A stretch of DNA of 7,707 nt from JANXVV01 sp038230975 (GTDB taxonomy: Bacteria > Planctomycetota > Phycisphaerae > Tepidisphaerales > Tepidisphaeraceae): the NCBI GenBank assembly GCA_038230975.1, contig JBBRMF010000246.1, forward strand, positions 1 through 7,707. Direction: 5' to 3'. The stretch's first letter is position 1, and each line of letters starts with the position of its first letter. Of this stretch, positions 1 through 5,321 are shown piece after piece. The notes under the pieces were generated by a model, which had not been told where the DNA came from, ran no database searches, and was given only the letters and a program-made list of their open reading frames with translations. A program made the translations under genes and the position numbers.

Positions 1-191
1 CGTGCCAAATCGCGCGAGCAGTCCAAGTTCCGCCCGATTTGGCTCATTCCCAAGCCATCGTCGGCGGCCAATATGATCCTGGCCCGCAGAGCAATCGCCT
101 GCGGACAATGAGTCTGCCGCACCATCGCCTCTAGAATCCCACGCTGATTTTCTGGAAGAAGAATTTGATGCGTGTGGGGGTCATCCTTGAC
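1..191 (-). CDS. IS630-type transposase, N-terminal fragment (partial at window edge)
   Basis: Translating the minus strand gives an uninterrupted frame from 251 down to the left edge. It contains QILLPENQRGILEAMVR, then QAIALRARIILAADDGLGMS, then QIGRNLDCSRDLA. This matches the helix-turn-helix start of IS630/Tc1-type transposases: an LRARIIL helix, a GLGMSQIGRNL turn and an SRDLA recognition helix. The DDE catalytic domain would lie beyond position 1. The start is unclear. A good Shine-Dalgarno AAGGAG lies at 201-206, but the codon at the expected spacing (189-191) is GTC. The first in-frame ATG is at 123-125, inside the conserved region. An out-of-frame ATG at 182-184 would join the transposase frame if the run of five C (176-180) were one base longer. 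The fragment may therefore be a decayed insertion sequence. The family call is fairly secure; whether the gene works cannot be judged from this window. Confidence 0.6.
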
Positions 192-251
192 CCTAGTTGT
201 CTCCTTATCATCCGTGACACGGAGAACATCGACACAATACGCGACGGGACT

Positions 252-293
252 TCAGCCGCGATGATCTAGGGTTATTCGCAAGTTTAGTTATTC
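252..293. other. Junction between the transposase frame and mobA, with a GTTATTC direct repeat
   Basis: This 40-bp gap between the stop codon that closes the transposase frame (252-254) and the mobA stop (292-294) carries GTTATTC twice, at 271-277 and 287-293. The second copy overlaps the mobA stop codon. IS630 elements insert at TA dinucleotides, and TA occurs at 267-268, 285-286 and 289-290, so the outer end of the insertion sequence may lie here. The inverted partner would be off the left edge, so this is only a suggestion. Confidence 0.25.
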
Positions 294-900
294 ATCTGGC
301 GATCCATTGATTCAGATCTTCCGGACGATTTAGATTCGTCCACACAACCTGGGTCCACTCGACGGGCGCAGGCAACAACGAAATCTTGGCGATGCTCACC
401 AATCCGTGAACGGACGATCGGCCACTCTCGATATGCAAGCCGATTACACCCGCCGCATCGCGATGGAAGATCGACGGGAACGGCTCAATTTGCGGCGGGT
501 TACCGGGTCGTTCCATCAGCGAGCCCAATGTCTCGCCATGTCTCGGCACGTTTTGAATGAGCCAGTGCAATTGCTCGGTTCCAATCTCGGGCATGTCGAC
601 GGTGGTCACCAGTGTATAGAGAGTTTGGGTTACTTCAAGTGCGGTGAGTACGCCGCGCAATGGGCCCTGGCCGGCGACGGGATCGACAGCTTGCTGCGTG
701 AAAGATTCGTATCCCGGTGGGTTTTCACGTCCGGGCGCGGTGACCAGCAATGTGGGGCCGGGCCACTGGAAACGATCGAGTAGGTAGGTGAGGATGGGTT
801 TTCCGTGAACGGTTAGTTCTCCCTTGGGTTTGCCCATGCGCGAACCTTCCCCGCCGGCGAGGATGGCGAGGGTGATCTTGGAAAGGTCGATTGAAGGCAT
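292..900 (-). CDS. mobA: Molybdenum cofactor guanylyltransferase (MobA)
   Basis: This 202-residue protein is a normal-length cytoplasmic MobA, which transfers GMP from GTP to molybdopterin cofactor to form the dinucleotide used by DMSO-reductase-type enzymes. The nucleotide-binding signature LAGGEGSRMGKPKGEL spans residues 14-29, with the Gly-rich loop, Arg21 and Lys26. DPVAGQGPLRG (73-83) matches the D-x-GPLxG segment that contacts guanine. VDMP (101-104) gives the metal-binding Asp102, with Val where Cys is common. EPFPSIFHRDA (139-149) and TNLNRPEDL (188-196) are the usual C-terminal family motifs. The ATG start gives 13 residues before the signature, as expected. No Shine-Dalgarno is visible; the bases just upstream are pyrimidine-rich. 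The gene is divergent from the helicase, and no other cofactor-synthesis genes are in view. A related nucleotidyltransferase such as MocA is the main alternative, but GPLRG and NLNRPEDL favour MobA. Confidence 0.85.
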   Translation of the reverse strand: MPSIDLSKITLAILAGGEGSRMGKPKGELTVHGKPILTYLLDRFQWPGPTLLVTAPGRENPPGYESFTQQAVDPVAGQGPLRGVLTALEVTQTLYTLVTTVDMPEIGTEQLHWLIQNVPRHGETLGSLMERPGNPPQIEPFPSIFHRDAAGVIGLHIESGRSSVHGLVSIAKISLLPAPVEWTQVVWTNLNRPEDLNQWIAR

Positions 901-902
901 TG

Positions 903-953
903 GAGGGGCGTGCTAAGCCGCAAGCGGCCGCTTGCGGCTTAGCACGTCCCCTC
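903..953. repeat. Long perfect palindrome between the divergent mobA and helicase genes
   Basis: Positions 909-946 form a perfect 38-bp palindrome with 19-bp arms and no loop; the left arm begins CGTGCTAAGCCGC. Skipping T947 extends the pairing to 903-953. No T-tract follows on either strand, and both flanking genes start beside it, so it is not a normal terminator. Similar CTAAGCCGC/GCGGCTTAG palindromes recur, from memory, in planctomycete genomes, so this is probably one copy of a dispersed repeat. That last step is inference. Confidence 0.8.
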
Positions 954-961
954 TATACAAT
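932..961 (+). promoter_or_regulatory. Candidate sigma-70-like promoter for the helicase gene
   Basis: TTGCGG (932-937) and TACAAT (956-961) are separated by 18 bp and lie about 50 bp upstream of the helicase ATG. The -10 hexamer matches the consensus at five of six positions, while the -35 matches only in TTG. The -35 lies inside the right arm of the palindrome, so hairpin extrusion or a bound protein could influence it. Promoter rules in planctomycetes are less well defined than in E. coli, so this is tentative. Confidence 0.25.
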
Positions 962-1010
962 CCCCTCGTACAAAATTTACGCAAGACCCCGGAAACAGAA
1001 ATCGAGATTC

Positions 1011-2447
1011 ATGAGCGACAAGACTGAACACCCGCCCGTCCCTGAAGCCTTTGCCGCTTTGGGCGTGCGACCTTCGATCCTCCGCGCCCTCGCGGAGGCA
1101 AAATTCGTCACCCCTTCCGAGATTCAGGCGATGCTGATTCCAAGGGCGCTGGCAGGTGTGGATATTCTGGGGCAGGCGCGCACCGGCACGGGCAAAACGG
1201 CGGCGTTTGGCATTCCGATTTTGCAGAAGTGCGAGAAGGGGGTCGCCACGCAGGCGATCATTCTCGTGCCGACGCGCGAGTTGGCGATGCAGGTGGATGA
1301 AGAGATCAAACGGCTGGCGCAGTTCACGCCGTTGCGTTCCGTACCGGTGTATGGCGGGCAGAAGATCATGGCTCAGATGAAGTTTCTGAAGCACGGGCCT
1401 GAGATCATCGTGGGCACGCCGGGCCGGGTGATCGATCTGCTGGATCGCCGAATCATTGATTTTTACAACGTCCGTTTTGTCGTGTTGGATGAAGTGGATC
1501 GGATGCTGGATATTGGGTTTCGCGATGATATTCGGAATATTCTGTCTCGCGTGAAAGGGGTGAATCAGAGCAACTTCGAAAGCTCCAAGCCGGAAGCGGA
1601 AGCCGTAGGCGACGCACCGGGTTCCGCGTTCGAGCGTTCACGCCGCCACCAGACGATGTTCGTCTCAGCTACCATTTCCCCCGAGATTGAGAAACTCAGT
1701 CGTCGCTACATGCAGGAACCGATTGAGATGTTGATCGCCCCGGGGGCCAACGACAAACCCACGGTGGATAAGGTTGAGCAGTTCTATTTCTCGGTTCAAC
1801 CCTGGGACAAATATCGATTGTTGCGCGGGCTGCTGCTTCGCGAGAATCCACAGTTGGCGATCGTGTTTTGCAAGACCAAGCGCGGCGCGGAGAAATTGGC
1901 CAAGAAGCTGCATGCGGATGGAATTGAATGCCGTGAAATCCACGGGAATCTGGCTCAGAACAAGCGTGACCGCGTGATGAAAGGTTTCCGCGGTGGGAAG
2001 TTCGATGTGCTGATCGCCACGGATCTGGCCAGCCGGGGGATTGATGTGGCGGACATCAGCCACATCATTAATTACGACATTCCGGAGGATCCGGAGGCGT
2101 ATGTGCACCGCATCGGTCGCACGGCCCGCATGGGTGCCGAGGGTAAGGCGTATACGTTCGTCGGGCGAGACCAGGGCGATGAATTGAGCAAGGTCGAGAA
2201 TTTGATCAACATGGTCGTGCCGCTGGGTACTCTGGAAGGCTTCGAGGCGAGTCCAACGCCGCCGGATTGGGAAGATCGCAGTGGGTTTGCGCCGCCGTCG
2301 GAACCGATTAAACCGATAGTGAATCGATTCGATCGACCGTACGGCGCAACGACAGCGGCGGTTGAAGGTGAACCGGCGAAAGTGCTGCCACCGCGGACGA
2401 TTGGGAGTAAGATTCCGATCAATCGGAGGCATAAGAGGCGGCGGTAG
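1011..2447 (+). CDS. DEAD-box ATP-dependent RNA helicase (RhlE-like), DEVD variant
   Basis: This 478-residue protein has every helicase core motif in order. The Q motif has Gln39; motif I is ARTGTGKT (56-63); Ia is PTREL (87-91); then GG (115-116) and TPGR (136-139). Motif II is DEVD (160-163), III is SAT (219-221), IV is AIVFCKTK (283-290), V is ATDLASRGIDV (336-346) and VI is HRIGRTAR (366-373). It should unwind or remodel RNA in ribosome assembly or mRNA decay. Motif II has Val for Ala. An acidic, Ser-rich stretch of about 30 residues (183-212) sits between motifs II and III, where the family normally has a short loop. The tail ends NRRHKRRR, which suits RNA binding. The frame is open upstream to 891, but those 40 codons run through the palindrome and look non-coding. 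The ATG at 1011 places the Q motif correctly, although its Shine-Dalgarno is weak (an AG-rich leader). Confidence 0.92.
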   Translation: MSDKTEHPPVPEAFAALGVRPSILRALAEAKFVTPSEIQAMLIPRALAGVDILGQARTGTGKTAAFGIPILQKCEKGVATQAIILVPTRELAMQVDEEIKRLAQFTPLRSVPVYGGQKIMAQMKFLKHGPEIIVGTPGRVIDLLDRRIIDFYNVRFVVLDEVDRMLDIGFRDDIRNILSRVKGVNQSNFESSKPEAEAVGDAPGSAFERSRRHQTMFVSATISPEIEKLSRRYMQEPIEMLIAPGANDKPTVDKVEQFYFSVQPWDKYRLLRGLLLRENPQLAIVFCKTKRGAEKLAKKLHADGIECREIHGNLAQNKRDRVMKGFRGGKFDVLIATDLASRGIDVADISHIINYDIPEDPEAYVHRIGRTARMGAEGKAYTFVGRDQGDELSKVENLINMVVPLGTLEGFEASPTPPDWEDRSGFAPPSEPIKPIVNRFDRPYGATTAAVEGEPAKVLPPRTIGSKIPINRRHKRRR

Positions 2448-2489
2448 ATTTGGCTTGGTTGCCGTGTATAGGATAGTTGAGAGGTAAAT

Positions 2490-3122
2490 ATGTCATCAGT
2501 TTCGCTCATTGAGCCAAATGGCCAACCGTTCCTGCCAAGTCTCCGCCGGATTTCAGTACCCGAATATCATCGCATGAATGAGGCGGGAATTCTCCTTTCC
2601 GGAGAACCCTTCGAGCTCATTAACGGACTACTTGTATTTAAAGATCGGAGTTCTGTCGGGGAGGCGAGAATGACTGTTGGAAGATCGCATATTTGGGCGG
2701 TAAAAGTTTTAGGGCGGCTGGATCGAAACCTCGACAACTTGGATTGTCACATGCAACTGCAATCCCCGGTGGTGATGTCGGAATACGATGAGCCGGAACC
2801 CGATGGAGCGATTTTGGCCGGTACGATAGACGACTACAAACTTCGCAAGGCTGAAGCAAAAGACGTTCACTGCGTGATTGAAGTTTCCGACAGCTCTCTG
2901 AGGAGGGACCGCACCGAAAAGCTGTCCCTATACGCCAACTCAGGCATTCGGCAGTACGTCATCATTAACCTTTCGGAGCGTGTGGTTGAAGTATATGCGA
3001 ATCCAATAAGCGGGGAGGGGCGATACGAACATCTTCAGACGTTGGCTCACGATGGAACGGTTCAATTTTTCCTGGGAGAAGGAAGAACGCTCGATGTTCC
3101 CGCAAGCGAATTGCTGCTGTGA
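2490..3122 (+). CDS. Uma2-family putative endonuclease (DUF820, PD-(D/E)XK fold)
   Basis: This 210-residue protein matches the Uma2/DUF820 family in length and motif order. FELINGLLVF (41-50) is the N-terminal strand with Glu42. EPDGAI (102-107) supplies the conserved Asp105. VIEVSDSSLRRDRTEKLSLY (129-148) holds Glu131, Ser133 and Lys144, and SGIRQYVIINL (151-161) is the characteristic later strand. The family has the restriction-endonuclease fold and the expected acidic residues and lysine are kept, so nuclease activity is plausible. Biological substrates of Uma2 proteins are poorly known, and these genes are often present in many copies per genome. The start is well supported: GAGAGG at 2479-2484 lies 5 bp ahead of the ATG. 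The gene begins 42 bp after the helicase stop, with no terminator in between, so co-transcription is possible, but a functional link is not shown. No methyltransferase or toxin-antitoxin partner lies beside it. Confidence 0.85.
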   Translation: MSSVSLIEPNGQPFLPSLRRISVPEYHRMNEAGILLSGEPFELINGLLVFKDRSSVGEARMTVGRSHIWAVKVLGRLDRNLDNLDCHMQLQSPVVMSEYDEPEPDGAILAGTIDDYKLRKAEAKDVHCVIEVSDSSLRRDRTEKLSLYANSGIRQYVIINLSERVVEVYANPISGEGRYEHLQTLAHDGTVQFFLGEGRTLDVPASELLL

Positions 3123-3211
3123 ATTGCCGCCTTAAACTCACCGACTGCGAATCAGAGTCAATTTCAATGCTGATCTAATCGTCAATTCTGAGAAGCCAAA
3201 GAATAGAACGA

Positions 3212-3239
3212 GGGCAAGAGGCCCGTGCCACGTTTGCCC
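3212..3239. repeat. Inverted repeat GGGCAA-N16-TTGCCC, probable dispersed intergenic repeat
   Basis: GGGCAA (3212-3217) pairs with TTGCCC (3234-3239) around a GC-rich 16-nt loop containing GTGCCACG (3225-3232). The same GTGCCACG octamer occurs at 7667-7674 in the other gene-poor stretch. Repeats built from GTGGCACGGGC and CTTGCCC are, as I recall, frequent in planctomycete intergenic DNA. It lies 90 bp past the Uma2 stop and has no T-tract. Confidence 0.4.
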
Positions 3240-3298
3240 AGACTTTTTGCAATTCCCACATCCCCGCACACGAATTAGACAACCCGTTCGGCGGAATT

Positions 3299-3317
3299 TT
3301 TCTGGAACGTCCAGAAA
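3299..3317. promoter_or_regulatory. Perfect 8-bp inverted repeat, possible operator
   Basis: TTTCTGGA and TCCAGAAA flank the trinucleotide ACG as a perfect dyad. The 19-bp size and short spacer fit a site for a dimeric regulator. It lies about 290 bp upstream of the protease ATG, so it may control that gene or may act on nothing in this window. No regulator is encoded nearby. Confidence 0.3.
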
Positions 3318-3371
3318 TCACCGTGACCCACGCCACTAAACCGCCGATATTTCTTTGGAAAACCCGAACGT

Positions 3372-3388
3372 CGCGTGAAACTCACGCG
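3372..3388. promoter_or_regulatory. Perfect 7-bp inverted repeat, possible operator
   Basis: CGCGTGA and TCACGCG flank AAC. The layout (7-8-bp arms, 3-bp gap) is like the dyad centred 72 bp to the left, although the arm sequences differ. Its role is unknown; it sits in the presumed upstream region of the protease gene. Confidence 0.3.
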
Positions 3389-3404
3389 TACTGCCTTGCA
3401 GGGC

Positions 3405-3417
3405 TGAACCAGGTTCA
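3405..3417. promoter_or_regulatory. Short dyad TGAACC-A-GGTTCA
   Basis: Perfect 6-bp arms around a single A lie 17 bp past the previous dyad. The site is short enough to arise by chance, but it is the third dyad within 120 bp. Confidence 0.2.
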
Positions 3418-3524
3418 TCTGGCCTGTTGATTGCTCTGGGGATTCGGGCTTATTCACTAAACGTATTCGCCTCTTGAACCGATTCATTGGAAGGAACTGG
3501 TTTAGGTGGAAGTGCCATCGGCCG

Positions 3525-3551
3525 CACGCTTCGTTGGGCGTTTGAAGCGTG
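3525..3551 (+). promoter_or_regulatory. Leader hairpin upstream of the protease start
   Basis: CACGCTTC (3525-3532) pairs perfectly with GAAGCGTG (3544-3551) across an 11-nt loop. The right arm covers the GTG at 3549-3551, which is the other possible start of the protease. In RNA this would hide that GTG, which supports the ATG at 3609 as the real start or suggests folding-dependent start choice. Confidence 0.35.
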
Positions 3552-3608
3552 AAGGAAAAGGACATCAGTCTGCCGGTGAAAATCGGGCTCTGTAGTTTTG
3601 GGGTTTCG

Positions 3609-5111
3609 ATGGGAAAAAGGCATGCAGCGCGTCTGGGCGGATTTGTCGCCTCGGCGCTGATCGGTTTTTCGTTTTTCGGCTGGACGGTTCCGCACGCGGT
3701 ACCGGTTCAGTTGACCAGCCGCGCATTCGGTGGAGAGGCCGTGCTCGCCTCTGATCTGGACAGCGCCGCCGACACCTTAGAGTTAGCGGGCTTACAGCAG
3801 AAATTTGAGCGCATCAGTCACAAGGTGGCCCCGTGTGTCGTCTCGATCTCGGCTTCCTGCAGCCCGGTGGATTCCACCGAATCGCTTCGCACGGAAACAC
3901 TCAATCACGAACGTCTTGAAGGAATCCTCGAGCGGACCACCCGCATGGTCGGCACCGGATTCATCATCGATTCCGACGGCTATATCCTCACGAACGAACA
4001 CGTCGTCGGCGAAGCAGAAAATGTCTGGATCACCACCGATGACCGCAAAGTGTATCCGGCACTTGTGGTTGGATCGGACCCGCGTTCGGATCTGGCGATT
4101 CTAAAAATCCCCGCTCAAAATCTTCCGACGGTTCGATTTGCCGCGTATGACAGCGTCAAGCGTGGCCAATGGGCCATCGCGCTTGGAAACCCTTACGGTC
4201 TGGCGACGGAAGGCGAACAGTGCATGAGTGTTGGCATCGTCAGCGCGCTGGATCGCTCGCTGCCCAAGCTCTCGAAAAAGGAAAACCGTCTCTATAACAA
4301 CCTGATTCAAACGACTGCCCAAATCAATCCTGGTAACAGCGGCGGCCCTTTGTTTGATTTGAACGGTGATGTCATCGGGATCAACACCGCTGTCATTCTT
4401 CCGGAAAAGAAAACGAATGGGATCGGTTTTGCGATGCCAATGACCCCTCGACTTTTGCAGACGGTTCGCGATCTGAAAGCCGGCCGTGAAGTCGTTTACG
4501 GATATATGGGCGTGATGGTCAGCACCGCAACCGAGCACGATCGCCAACTGGCCGGTGTGACCAATCCCATCGGCGTTCGCGTGGATGGCGTGGAAGGTGA
4601 TTCGCCGGCCGCCGATACCGCCAGGATCAAAGAGCGCGATGTGATCGTGCAGATTAACGGAGAAATCGTTCGCGACAGCGATCACTTCGTTCGCGTCATC
4701 GGTTCTGCGGGTGTTGAGCACCCGGCGAAAATCTCCCTCTATCGCGACGGCAAAGTCGTGGAGACTGAATTGACTCTCCGCCGACGACAACTGTCGACTG
4801 CCGCCGTCACCCGGGAAAGCCGACGATTCCGCTGGCAGGGGATGCTGCTCGGGCCAATTCCCGCGAATTGGCAACCCCCCAAGGGCGCTGAACAAAACCA
4901 ACCGACATCCGGTTTAATGGTCATCGGAATCAGCGATTCCAGCCCGTTTCTGAAAGATCACATTGGCCAGGGTGATGTGATCACCGCCATCGGAGGCAAA
5001 GCGGTCGCCGACGTGATGGAATTGCAAAAAGTGCTCAATGAAGTTTCGCTGGCACACTGCCAACTGAGCGTCGCGGGCCGTCAAAAGGCCGTCGTGCAAG
5101 TGGCGGATTGA
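3609..5111 (+). CDS. htrA: HtrA/Deg-type periplasmic serine protease with two PDZ domains
   Basis: This 500-residue S1C protease would degrade or refold damaged exported proteins in the cell envelope. From the ATG at 3609 the N-terminus is a signal peptide: basic MGKRHAAR, then hydrophobic GGFVASALIGFSFFGW. Starting at the GTG (3549) would put 20 extra residues before it, so I prefer the ATG, although its Shine-Dalgarno (GGGG at 3600-3603) is weak. The catalytic triad is complete: His131 in TNEHVV, Asp161 in DPRSDLAILKI and Ser244 in NPGNSGGPL. PDZ1 covers about 295-390, with DGVEGDSPAADTARIKERD as its ligand-loop region. PDZ2 covers about 430-498. A Trp-containing linker (FRWQGMLLGPIP) joins them. 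This is the usual DegP/DegQ architecture and length. The gene stands alone between large gaps; the four dyads upstream suggest its own regulation. The exact Deg paralogue cannot be decided from sequence alone. Confidence 0.92.
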   Translation: MGKRHAARLGGFVASALIGFSFFGWTVPHAVPVQLTSRAFGGEAVLASDLDSAADTLELAGLQQKFERISHKVAPCVVSISASCSPVDSTESLRTETLNHERLEGILERTTRMVGTGFIIDSDGYILTNEHVVGEAENVWITTDDRKVYPALVVGSDPRSDLAILKIPAQNLPTVRFAAYDSVKRGQWAIALGNPYGLATEGEQCMSVGIVSALDRSLPKLSKKENRLYNNLIQTTAQINPGNSGGPLFDLNGDVIGINTAVILPEKKTNGIGFAMPMTPRLLQTVRDLKAGREVVYGYMGVMVSTATEHDRQLAGVTNPIGVRVDGVEGDSPAADTARIKERDVIVQINGEIVRDSDHFVRVIGSAGVEHPAKISLYRDGKVVETELTLRRRQLSTAAVTRESRRFRWQGMLLGPIPANWQPPKGAEQNQPTSGLMVIGISDSSPFLKDHIGQGDVITAIGGKAVADVMELQKVLNEVSLAHCQLSVAGRQKAVVQVAD

Positions 5112-5321
5112 TCAGAAGTTGGCTCTCAGTAATCGCACCTGGGGGAAGGGGGACCAGAGTCACATTCCACAAATAGCACGTCCCATAAGCTTAAATATCG
5201 ATGCGATCGCATATTTTTCTTCTCGAATGCGGAAAACAGCACTATCATGGCACCGGTCCGTGTCGTGCCTGTCCGGTGTGTTGTTCGCATCGACTGGCGC
5301 ATCTCAACTGTGAAGTGATTT
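5112..5321. other. Intergenic gap between protease and co-polymerase genes
   Basis: This 210-bp gap contains the hairpin listed at 5193-5218 and a second weak dyad, CACCGG (5251-5256) with CCGGTG (5273-5278), around a 16-nt loop in the leader of the following gene. TATCAT at 5243-5248 resembles a -10 box but has no good -35. The 64-codon open frame from 5119 shows no family features and I do not call it a gene. Confidence 0.5.
5193..5218 (+). terminator. Candidate weak intrinsic terminator after the protease gene
   Basis: AAATATCGA (5193-5201) pairs with TCG-C-ATATTT (5207-5216) with one bulged C and a 5-nt loop, and the T-run 5214-5218 follows on. The stem is AT-rich, so termination would be weak. 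It lies about 80 bp past the protease stop and about 100 bp before the next gene. Confidence 0.3.

Larger units (their letters stand above)
3123..3608. other. Gene-free region of about 490 bp upstream of the protease
   Basis: I find no convincing gene here. The stretch contains one hairpin resembling a dispersed repeat (3212-3239) and four short inverted repeats described separately (3299-3317, 3372-3388, 3405-3417, 3525-3551). It presumably includes the 3' end of the Uma2 transcript and the promoter and leader of the protease gene. I could not identify a clear -35/-10 pair. TTGATT near 3427 has an appropriately spaced TTATTC, but the -10 match is poor. Confidence 0.6.

Noticed and set aside
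406..783. Plus-strand open frame of 125 codons
   Set aside because: It lies wholly opposite mobA, whose motifs are clear; the product shows no family features.
891..1010. 40-codon upstream extension of the helicase
   Set aside because: It overlaps the mobA start and crosses the palindrome; helicase homology begins only after the ATG at 1011.
1665..2432. Minus-strand open frame of 255 codons
   Set aside because: It is antisense to the helicase C-terminal half, Arg/His-rich without domain motifs, and explained by codon bias of the real gene.
3427..3455. TTGATT-N17-TTATTC as a protease promoter
   Set aside because: The -10 hexamer matches the consensus too poorly to list as a feature.
3275..3565. 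Minus-strand open frame of 96 codons in the gap before the protease
   Set aside because: It runs through several inverted repeats and has no good ribosome site or family resemblance; most likely chance.
4101..4901. Minus-strand open frame of 266 codons
   Set aside because: It is antisense to the protease, which has a complete catalytic triad and PDZ domains; no recognisable motif on the opposite strand.
5203..5210. GCGATCGC, identical to the cyanobacterial HIP1 octamer
   Set aside because: A single copy in the region examined and inside a terminator-like hairpin; no sign of HIP1 abundance or of cyanobacterial genes.
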